Part shown: in pieces, positions 1-7,900 of the stretch
Layout: every line of letters begins with the position of its first letter
How positions within the stretch are numbered: the stretch's first letter is position 1
DNA from: Microcoleus vaginatus PCC 9802
GTDB taxonomy: Bacteria > Cyanobacteriota > Cyanobacteriia > Cyanobacteriales > Microcoleaceae
Direction: 5' to 3'
Length of the DNA stretch: 64,000 nucleotides
Assembly (NCBI GenBank): GCA_022701275.1
Contig: CP031740.1
Span: 941,001-1,005,000, forward strand
Translations under genes and position numbers: made by a program
Notes under the pieces: model-generated
Database searches by the model: none
Seen by the model: the letters and a program-made list of their open reading frames with translations, nothing else
Told to the model about the DNA's origin: nothing

Positions 1-519
1 GATAACAAGGAGTTTACGCCGGAGTTGCCCGAACTGTCGGTGGCTGTTGTTGATATCGGACACCAAACTACCGATTTGTTAATGGTCGATCGTTTCCGGT
101 TCGCCCGGGCGGCTTCTAAGAGCGATTCCTTCGCAATGAACAAGTTCTACGAACAAGTTGCCTCAAAGATTCCGGGAGCAGACCCTCAATCGCTGTCTTT
201 ACTGGAAGCGGTGAATAAACCCGAGGGCCAGCGTTTTTACCGTCCCAGAGGAGCGACTAAGCCGACTAATTTAGATCCGATTATTAAGGATTTGCGGGAG
301 GCTTTCGCTAACGAACTGTCCGAACGTTTGGTGCAGTGGCTGCCGGAACGTGTGACGGATGTGGTTCTGACTGGCGGGGGCGGCGAGTTTTTCTGGGAGG
401 TTTTGCAACCTTTGCTTAAAGACGCCAATCTTAAGGCTCACTTGGCTCAGCCTTCCCGGAAAGCTAATGCTTTGGGACAGTTTATTTATGCTGAGGCTCA
501 GCTAGCCACGATAAAGTAA
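1..519 (+). CDS. ParM/StbA-type actin-like protein, C-terminal part (5' end outside window)
   Basis: The frame is open to the left edge, so the N-terminus is missing. The visible part has two nucleotide-binding signatures of the actin/Hsp70 fold: VVDIGHQTTD (phosphate-2-like) and VLTGGGGEFF (adenosine-binding glycine loop). This order and spacing are known from ParM/StbA/Alp proteins, which polymerise with ATP and push plasmid copies apart. The small gene starting 20 bases downstream fits a ParR-like adaptor. The window is otherwise chromosomal, so the cassette is either a chromosomal homologue or a plasmid relic. A more general actin-like ATPase with another role is possible. Confidence 0.7.
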   Translation, partial: DNKEFTPELPELSVAVVDIGHQTTDLLMVDRFRFARAASKSDSFAMNKFYEQVASKIPGADPQSLSLLEAVNKPEGQRFYRPRGATKPTNLDPIIKDLREAFANELSERLVQWLPERVTDVVLTGGGGEFFWEVLQPLLKDANLKAHLAQPSRKANALGQFIYAEAQLATIK

Positions 520-539
520 CGCATTAAGGCTTGAACCCT

Positions 540-1058
540 ATGGCACTGTGGGCAAAAAATAAGGCGAATTTCTCGGTGGCGTTTACGGAAGATGCTGCGG
601 ATCAAACTTTGCTGGCCGCTATTGAAAAAGAGTTGGCTTTCACGAAGTATCAGACTTTCAGCAATCTCTGCAAGCAGGCTTTGTGGCAGTTTTTGTCTGT
701 ATCTGAGTCTGCTAGCTCTACACAGAGCTTTCAGCGGTTGGAACAGCGTATTGCTGAACTTGCGGTCAAATTTGCTGAGTTTGAGCACAATGTTTCGGCA
801 GAGGAATTAAGCCGTTTGGAGGGACTGGAACATCACCTGAGTCAACTCAGCGCGCAGTTGGATCAGTTGCAGGGGAGTGTTAACAGTAAGTTTGCTCAAG
901 TTTCTTTTGCCCAAGTTTCAAAAGTAGTAGAGCCTGGCCCGATTGAGTCTGAATCTGTGGCGGATGATAATGTGGTATCTGATGCTGAAGTTGCTCCTCC
1001 TCGGAATTCCGATCCTTTGCTGGAGCGTTTAAGTTCTTTGTTACCCCAAGATTTCTAA
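540..1058 (+). CDS. small acidic coiled-coil protein, possible ParR-like partner
   Basis: This encodes about 172 residues. I prefer the ATG at 540, preceded by AAGG, over the in-frame TTG at 531. The first 60 residues look like a small helical DNA-binding or adaptor domain. Residues about 65-120 are heptad-rich and predicted coiled coil, and the tail is acidic and Pro/Ser-rich. There is no catalytic motif. It lies 20 bases behind the actin-like gene and is probably co-transcribed with it. ParR adaptors are small, poorly conserved and encoded directly after parM, so that role is inferred from position and size only. Confidence 0.55.
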   Translation: MALWAKNKANFSVAFTEDAADQTLLAAIEKELAFTKYQTFSNLCKQALWQFLSVSESASSTQSFQRLEQRIAELAVKFAEFEHNVSAEELSRLEGLEHHLSQLSAQLDQLQGSVNSKFAQVSFAQVSKVVEPGPIESESVADDNVVSDAEVAPPRNSDPLLERLSSLLPQDF

Positions 1059-1137
1059 AATGAGGTAGACCCAGGCTTAAAAGCCTTGAGATGTAATGTT
1101 AGTGGCCCGCTGTTGGCAGCCGGTACTGAATACAGAA

Positions 1138-1180
1138 ACAAAGCGATCGCTCTTTTGAAAAAAAAGGGCGATCGCTTTGT
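1138..1180 (+). terminator. perfect 13-bp inverted repeat built on two HIP1 octamers
   Basis: The arms at 1138-1150 and 1168-1180 are exact complements, each contains GCGATCGC, and the loop is A-rich. It lies between the convergent small gene and the coiled-coil gene. It could terminate either transcript, but there is no strong T-run. Confidence 0.45.
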
Positions 1181-1232
1181 TATTGCCGATTTTAGATTTT
1201 AGATTTACTCATTTTTGTCTATACCATTCCCA

Positions 1233-2156
1233 TTATTCGATTAATCCTAATTTTTGTAATCGCGAACGAATGGCACTAGGCTGTCGCTGAAATCTCTGAG
1301 CTAATTCGTCAATTTGTTGACCGCTAGCATATTCCTTCTTCAAATTTTCGTCTTCATCCTGACTCCACTTGACATAAGCTCTGGGATATTTCTGGCGAAT
1401 TTTCTCATTCTGGGTTTTAGGTCGATAACCATTCTTTTGATCGGCATTCAAACCAGAACCAAACTGTGGGTTAATTTCCCCACCGCGACTAGCTAGCGCC
1501 TCTTCCACGCGGTTGGGAATGACAGCAATTTCTTCTGAGAGCTCAGCCAAAGCATTCTCTACTTTTTGCTGAAGTTCTGTTAGCTGCCGCTGCTGCAAAC
1601 TGCCCCACTGCGGCAGTTCGTTGATAAACTGCTGCAAGTCCAGAATTATTGTTGTCAAAGTTTCGACTTGTTGCAACTCCGGTCGCTGTTTGAATTGGCG
1701 GCTGGTGAGTTCGATCTCGCTTTGAATCATTTTAATAGTTTTTTCTAAAATTATTAGTCGCTGGCGCAGGTTCTCAATTGCTGAAATTAGAGAGTGTACA
1801 TTTTCTCCAGGCCCAACATTGAGATTTTCGCGAGATGTTTGAGCAAGAGCTTCGTCTAAAGCATTTACAGCAAGTTGCAATTGCTCGATTGCGCGATCGG
1901 TAGTAGCTGCTTGTTGATTGACGCGATCGAACGTGGCCGCCGTACTTGCTTTAACTTGCCCGTGCAGCTTCTGCCGGTTCACAAAATTCAACACCAACGA
2001 AATCACTACAGGCACTTGAGCATAAACGCTCTGCCCCCAAACCAAACTAGCAGCCAATCCCACAGCAGAGGCAGCAAGAAAAACCAATTCAGCAGTTTCT
2101 AACAAATTGCTGGACGTGGGATTTTGGATTTTCGTTTGTGAATTGGATGATGACAT
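1233..2156 (-). CDS. membrane-anchored coiled-coil protein with C-terminal Myb/HTH-like domain
   Basis: The protein has 307 residues and starts at ATG. Residues about 22-58 form one long or two short hydrophobic segments. Residues about 65-215 are a Gln/Glu-rich coiled coil. The last 50 residues (from KWSQDEDENL to RLQKLGLIE) resemble the SANT/Myb-like helix-turn-helix tail found on various cyanobacterial proteins, with the pattern W-x-x-(D/E)-E...L...(Q/R)-x-(P)-x-x-I-x-x-R-L. There is no enzyme motif. Function is unknown; the layout suggests a membrane scaffold that binds DNA or protein through its tail. It is transcribed alone, convergent with the upstream pair. Confidence 0.7.
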   Translation of the reverse strand: MSSSNSQTKIQNPTSSNLLETAELVFLAASAVGLAASLVWGQSVYAQVPVVISLVLNFVNRQKLHGQVKASTAATFDRVNQQAATTDRAIEQLQLAVNALDEALAQTSRENLNVGPGENVHSLISAIENLRQRLIILEKTIKMIQSEIELTSRQFKQRPELQQVETLTTIILDLQQFINELPQWGSLQQRQLTELQQKVENALAELSEEIAVIPNRVEEALASRGGEINPQFGSGLNADQKNGYRPKTQNEKIRQKYPRAYVKWSQDEDENLKKEYASGQQIDELAQRFQRQPSAIRSRLQKLGLIE

Positions 2157-2165
2157 AGGCTAATA

Positions 2166-2196
2166 CCATTTTAGATTTTAGATTTTAGATTTTAGA
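2166..2196. repeat. short tandem TTTTAGA-type repeat
   Basis: Four tandem copies of a 7-base TTTTAGA unit stand just upstream of the coiled-coil gene. Similar runs occur at 1190-1205, 36195-36265 and 37243-37262. Short tandem heptamers of this kind are known in cyanobacterial intergenic DNA. Confidence 0.6.
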
Positions 2197-2394
2197 TGTG
2201 GAATGAGTGATGAAGCTCCCAGTTGCGAGCGCGGGCCTATAGTTGCATTATTTTTTTGCAACTGGTACAAGTATGCGGATAACAATAAAGTACGCGAGCC
2301 CAGCTATCCGGTAGGGAATTGCACGCAGGCGCAGAATTGAGTAATGGTGAAAAACCCATTAAGTTTTTTATTGACAGCCATGTAATTAAATATA

Positions 2395-3795
2395 TTAAAG
2401 CTGCAAAATTTGTCGAGCTAAAGTGAAATAAATCAAGACCCCAAGGACATCAACTGCGGTGGTAATAAAAGGAGCAGACATTAAAGCGGGGTCTAAACCC
2501 AAAGAACGAAATAGAAACGGCAGAGCTGAACCGGCAATAGAAGCTAAAATTGCGATCGCAAACAAACTCACTCCCACCGCGAGTGCCACTTCTAAACTCC
2601 CTTGCAGAGTATAAGCCCAGCCCGTCGCTACAGTCCCCAATATAGCTCCTAGCAGCGCTCCCGCCATCCCCTCGCGAACAATTACTTGAAACGGGCCCAT
2701 TGCTGTAATTTCGTCAGTGTTCAAACCGCGAATTACAACTGTTGAGGACTGAGCTCCGACATTGCCTCCAGTGCCAGTCAGCAGGGGAATAAAGGCTGCT
2801 AAGGCGACTACTTGGTTCAAAATATCTTCTTGAGCTCTAATAATTGCGCCGGTGACAGTATTAGTTAAAAGCAGAACAAACAGCCACACGACTCTTTTCC
2901 GGGCAACGGTGATTAAATCGGTCTGAAAATAATTGTCGCCGCCGGACTGGACGCCGCCCAAGGTATAAATATCTTTGGCTGCTTCTTGTTCTAAGATGTC
3001 GATCGCGTCGTCAACTGTAATAATCCCGACCAGCCGCTGTTCGCGGTCTACAACGGGCACAGCTAAAAAATCGTAACGCTGGATCAGCCTAGCTACTTCT
3101 TCTTGATCCGTTCCTGTTTGAACAGAAACTACGTCGCGGGTCATAATTTCGCCCACAGTTTTGTCGAGGGGGGAAGTGACTAAATCCCGCAGGGACAAAA
3201 TACCGGTCAAGCTGCGTCCGGCGTCGGTGACGTAAAGAGAATAAATTGTTTCCGTAGTTCTAGCCAAAGAGCGAATTCGGTCTAAAGCTTGGGCGACGGT
3301 AAAGCTTTCTTTCAGAGAAATGTATTCCGGGGTCATGATCCGACCGGCGGTACTGGCTTCGTAACCCAAAAGTTGAGCCGTAGCTTCGCGTTCCGTTGGG
3401 CTCAATTCCCCCAACAGGCGACGGACTAATATTGCCGGCAGTTCGTCAAACAGTCTAGCTCGATCGTCCGGGGACATTTTGTCTACAATATCAATGACTT
3501 CTTGGCGTTTAAATTTTTCGCAGAGGGACTGCTGAACGCTGGAGTCGAGATATTCGTAAACTGCGATCGCTTCGTCTTTGGAAAGCAAGCGGAAAGCTAT
3601 TACTTGCATGGTTTCTGGCAGGCCTTCGATAGCTTCAGCTATGTCTGCTTCCTGCACCGGGTGCAAAATCGCTTTTGCTCCTTTAAAGTCTCCTTCTTCC
3701 AACAGGGCCCTTAACTGCGATCGAACTAATTCCCGGAGTTCTTTTCGCGCGTAGGTGGGTAGAGAAGACGATTGATAATTTTTTTCTGTTGTCAC
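2395..3795 (-). CDS. mgtE: magnesium transporter MgtE
   Basis: The protein has 466 residues, the normal family length. Order: an N-terminal MgtE_N superhelical domain (about 30-135), two CBS domains (about 140-270, with the first starting at the RIMTPEYISL stretch), then five membrane helices (about 305-466). The pore motif GNVGAQSSTVVIRGL is intact in the first half of the membrane part. MgtE is a homodimeric Mg2+ channel that closes when the cytosolic domains bind Mg2+. The GTG start is set by a strong AGGAGG at 3803-3808. The upstream region shows no M-box that I can recognise. It is single and monocistronic. Confidence 0.95.
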   Translation of the reverse strand: MTTEKNYQSSSLPTYARKELRELVRSQLRALLEEGDFKGAKAILHPVQEADIAEAIEGLPETMQVIAFRLLSKDEAIAVYEYLDSSVQQSLCEKFKRQEVIDIVDKMSPDDRARLFDELPAILVRRLLGELSPTEREATAQLLGYEASTAGRIMTPEYISLKESFTVAQALDRIRSLARTTETIYSLYVTDAGRSLTGILSLRDLVTSPLDKTVGEIMTRDVVSVQTGTDQEEVARLIQRYDFLAVPVVDREQRLVGIITVDDAIDILEQEAAKDIYTLGGVQSGGDNYFQTDLITVARKRVVWLFVLLLTNTVTGAIIRAQEDILNQVVALAAFIPLLTGTGGNVGAQSSTVVIRGLNTDEITAMGPFQVIVREGMAGALLGAILGTVATGWAYTLQGSLEVALAVGVSLFAIAILASIAGSALPFLFRSLGLDPALMSAPFITTAVDVLGVLIYFTLARQILQL

Positions 3796-4104
3796 TGATG
3801 ACCCTCCTAAACCTGTGCTGCGCGCCTTCCTGAATCCAGTTTAGAGCCTATTGACGCCACTGGTTGCAGTGGTCATCACACTTGCCCTGACAATATCCGC
3901 AGCTTATATGAAATCCGGCTTAAATACCCCTTTGTTTCTTAGTCGCTCTCAGGGAGGACGAAAGTTTGACTCTTGAGCGATTTCCATCGTCGAGTCGGAG
4001 CAAAGGGTTTTTAACGCGGATTTAGTATTACCCCTCTCCATCGGGTGCGCGCGAAGCACCTTAGCCGAGTGGGTATTAAATACATTTATCTTGATCGGCG
4101 ACAC
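3796..4104. other. intergenic region upstream of mgtE
   Basis: No gene is seen. It holds the mgtE ribosome-binding site and one partial dispersed repeat: the 16-base stretch at 3956-3971 recurs exactly at 38324-38339 with similar flanks. Confidence 0.5.
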
Positions 4105-4425
4105 TCATTGGTAGGAAAGGGAATTGCGCCCGCTCACTTTTTCCAACAGGTTCGTCGAACTTTGATTGCGAATAAAATTATTGACTGTTTCTTTCCATTC
4201 AGTGTCGCTTACTGGCAAGATTATGCCGTAGGAAATGCAGGTTAAAGGCTGCTGCTGTATAAGAGAATATTGGCTTTGAGTTACACCCTGTCTCAGCGCT
4301 TCTGGGACTAACAGCATCCTGTCGCTGGCGAAGGGATCGGTTGTTCCTGATACCGCATCTTTTACACCCGACTGTCGGCCCGTGATACCTTCATAAATTG
4401 CCTCTGAATAGTGTAGAATTCTCAA
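4105..4425 (-). pseudogene. remnant of a periplasmic amino-acid (GltI-like) binding protein
   Basis: This is an open stretch of 106 codons without the family's signal peptide or first lobe. Its middle matches the C-terminal half of ABC amino-acid binding proteins: DPFASDRMLLVPEALRQG, then QQPLTCISYGIILPVSD, then a W-x-x-x-V-N-N-F-I helix. In the family these read roughly D-A-F-A-S-D...L-L-V-G-E-A and P-L-T-C-x-x-Y-G-M-x-L-P. The beginning does not match, and no permease or ATPase gene lies nearby. I read it as a decayed fragment. A second, shorter relic of the same region is at about 42252-42291. Confidence 0.55.
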
Positions 4426-4659
4426 AAAACAGATGTGACATTACAAGGTGTGTAACAATGTGCGTATTGTGGGATAAACATTCTTGGCGCTCTTAATTTT
4501 ATTACGGAATGTTTAAACTTGTATCTTTTCCTTAACCCTTTTATATTATTTACCAAATATTTATTTTTTTTCTCTAGGGTCTTGTTATGGTTGCTTCAAG
4601 CGAGCTTACAGCACTTTGCAACAAGAGTGAAATACCCTTAGTTATAAAAATAGGTCTTT

Positions 4660-4863
4660 ATGACACACTGCCCCTGCTGCTCGAATCAAATGCTGCGTCA
4701 CCTTCGCCAGCATCAACTCTACTGGTTTTGTCGCCAATGTTGGCAAACAATACCTATTTACAATCTGAACAGATGTAGCTCATCGCCCTATATAAATATA
4801 GTTAAAGGGCTAGGGGTTAAGAAACACCATTCTTTACCGATGCAATTTAACAGATCCACTTAG
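4660..4863 (+). CDS. zinc-ribbon mini-protein
   Basis: The product has 67 residues. Its first 32 residues hold two cysteine pairs, CPCC and CRQC, about 18 residues apart, around a conserved-looking RHLRQHQLYWFCRQCW core. From memory, short cyanobacterial proteins with this layout are common near multi-PAS kinases and circadian-type genes. A small Zn-binding adaptor is likely. The tail after residue 35 looks unstructured. It lies 132 bases upstream of the giant hybrid kinase on the same strand. The overlapping frame that starts at 4587 has no such pattern. Confidence 0.6.
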   Translation: MTHCPCCSNQMLRHLRQHQLYWFCRQCWQTIPIYNLNRCSSSPYINIVKGLGVKKHHSLPMQFNRST

Positions 4864-4995
4864 GGGGTATAAAGTTTAGAGATGGCCTTATTATTAAGTG
4901 GTTGTCCGGTAAAACCTTAGTTTTATTGCATCATTAAATTACCCAATTATATCCCACAAAATTGAAGACAGCTCTATTCATCTATCGGTTAATTT

Positions 4996-7900
4996 ATGGT
5001 AATCCCTCGACGCAACGTAATTATAAGTTTAGGCCAAACACCACTTAAACGATTGCTACCTCTTTTGCTGGGTGTGGTGGCTTCTCTTGCTGTTTTATTT
5101 ACGTGGCAACAGCTAACCATCAACGGACAAATCCACATCGAGCAGTTAATTCAGCAGGAAGCCAATGCGATTCAGTCACAACTGAGCGAAGGATTATCAA
5201 TTCGGGTGTTGACACTTCGGCAAATGGCGAATCGCTGGGAAGCTAATGGCGGTACACCAACGGCTCTTTGGGAAGCCGATGCTGAGGCTTATGTAAAGGA
5301 TTTCTACGGTTATCAGGCGATCGCATTAGTCGATCCATCATTTAAAGTGCGATCGGTTGTGCCACTGGCTGGGAATGAGGCAGCGCACAACCTCGATTTT
5401 AATCGCGAACTGCGCCGCCAAATTACTTTGCAAGTCGCTCGTGATTCGCGTCAACCTATTTTAAGTCGCAATATTTCACTTGTTCAAGGAGGTCAAGGAT
5501 TTCTAGCTATTTTTCCTTTATTTGTAGGTGAAAGATTTGATGGCTTTATTGTCGGAATATTTCCGTGTCAAACTCTATTTGACAGTATTTTAAAAGTGTC
5601 ACATGGGTACAAGGTGGCTATCTATGCTGGCACAGATTTGATCTACGGTCAAGAGATTTTATCTCACTATTTACAGCCTAAAACCGTTGTAGTGGAAGCG
5701 TATAGTGTAGACTGGCGAATAGATGTTTATCCCACTTTAGAGTTACTAAAAGGTAAATTTTATTTACTAAGACTTGTGTTAATTGGTGGCTTGATTTTAG
5801 TTGGGCTGCTTATGTTGGTCGTGTATCTCGCACAAGTTAGTTATTCCGAAGTCGATAAATTAAAAAAAGGCAATCGCCAGTTGCAATGGGAAATTCAGCA
5901 GCGACAACAGGCAGAAATTGCGCTCGCTCGACTAGCTGCGATCGTTGAATCTTCGGAAGATGCCATTATCAGCAAAGATTTAGAGGGTGTAGTTACAAGT
6001 TGGAATGTAGGAGCAGAAACAATTTTTGGCTATACAGCCGTCGAAATAGTAGGGCAATCAGGGAAAAAACTGATTCCCGCAGACTATCGAGATGAGGAAA
6101 ACGAAATTCTCAGCAAAATCCAGCGAGGAGAACGCATCGAACACTACGATACAAAGAGGTTGAAGAAAGATGGAACATTAATCGATGTCTCGATGAGTGT
6201 CTGCCCCATTAAAGACGAAACAGGGAATATCATTGGAGCCTCAAAGATTGCCCGGAATATTGCTGACCGCAAACAAGCAGAAGCAGCACTACGTCAAAGT
6301 GAAGAACGCTGGGAACTGGCTGTACGCGGTAATAACGACGGCATCTGGGATTGGAATGTTCAAACCAACGAAGTCTTCTTCTCTAGTCGCTCGAAGGAAA
6401 TCCTCGGCTATGAAGAGAAGGAAATTCAAAACACTGTAGATGAATGGAGAAATCGGGTACATCCCGATGATTTGGGGTGGGTGATGCAAGCCGTTCAAGA
6501 CCATTTTGCCAAGAAAACCCCTTTCTATCTCACAGAACATCGTATTCGCTGCAAAGATTGTTCCTACAAATGGATTTTGGATCGCGGTCAGGCACTTTGG
6601 GATGATGCAGGTAAGGTAATTCGGATGGCGGGCTCTCACACCGACATTACCGAGCGCAAGCAAGCTGAATTTGATTTACAGCTCAGCGAAGCCAGATATC
6701 GGCAATTGATAGATAACTTAAATGCGGGTTTTGTGATTCATGGGACAGATACCAGCATCCAATTATGTAATGAAACGGCCGGTGAATTACTAGGGCTTTC
6801 AATGGATCAAATGCTGGGAAAAACCGCGATCTCTCCGACCTGGCATTTTGTGCGGGAAGATGGCAGCGTTATGCCGCTAGAGGAATATCCGGTAAATCAG
6901 GTTTTATCCACGGGAAGTTCCCTGAAGAATTATGTTTTAGGAATTAAAAAAGAAATTGATAGTTGTGTTTGGGTATTAGTTAATGCCTACCCCGAGTTCG
7001 CTCAAAACGGTAAAATTACACAAGTTGTAGTTACGTTTATTGATGTTAGTAAACGCAAAAAAGTAGAGCAGGACATCCAAAACACTCGCAATTTCTTACA
7101 AGCACTGCTGGATAATTTACCGGTGGCGGTTTTTGTTAAGGACGCACAGCCTAAACGATTTGGCGTATTTCAGTTTTGGAATAAAACCAGCGAACGGTTA
7201 TTTGGCATTGCAGCCGAACAAGCGATCGGCAAAAGCTGTTATGATTTTTTCCCAATAGAACAGGCTATCTTTTTTGACCTAAAGGATAGAGAAGCCTTTG
7301 AGAAAGGTAAAACTGAGGATATTCTCGAAGAAGTTATTGACACTCATAGTCTGGGTCAACGCTGGCTGCATACAATGAAGATTCTTATTTACGACGAGCA
7401 GCATCAGCCCCAGTACCTACTTTGTTTTTCAGAAGATATCACCGATCGCAAACACGCAGAAGCAGAGCGTAAAGAAATGAGTGAGGTGATGCAAAATGCG
7501 GTGTCCGGCATTTCCAAACTGGATGTACAAGGGCGTTACCTCTATGTGAATAAAGCTTATGCTGACATGACAGGCTATTACCCAGAAGAAATGATCGGGA
7601 TGTCCTGGGAAAATACCGTACATCCCGACGAATTGAAAAAACAGATTACCCTCTATTGGCAGATGGTGAAAGAGGGCCGAGTTGAAGTTGAAATGAAAGG
7701 AATTCGTAAAGACGGTTCGGTTTTTTACAAACAAATGGTGATGATTGCAACTTACGACGAACAGCAGCAATTTTTTGGGCATTACTGCTTCATGAAAGAT
7801 ATTAGCGATCGCAAAAAAGCCGAAGTTGCACTCGAACAGGAACTTCGGCGAAGTAAAGCCTTCTTCAACACTTCCCTGGACGGTGTTGTTGTCATGGATC

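Noticed and set aside
4587-4778. 63-codon frame overlapping the zinc-ribbon gene
   Set aside because: The other frame has the paired cysteines and a natural composition.
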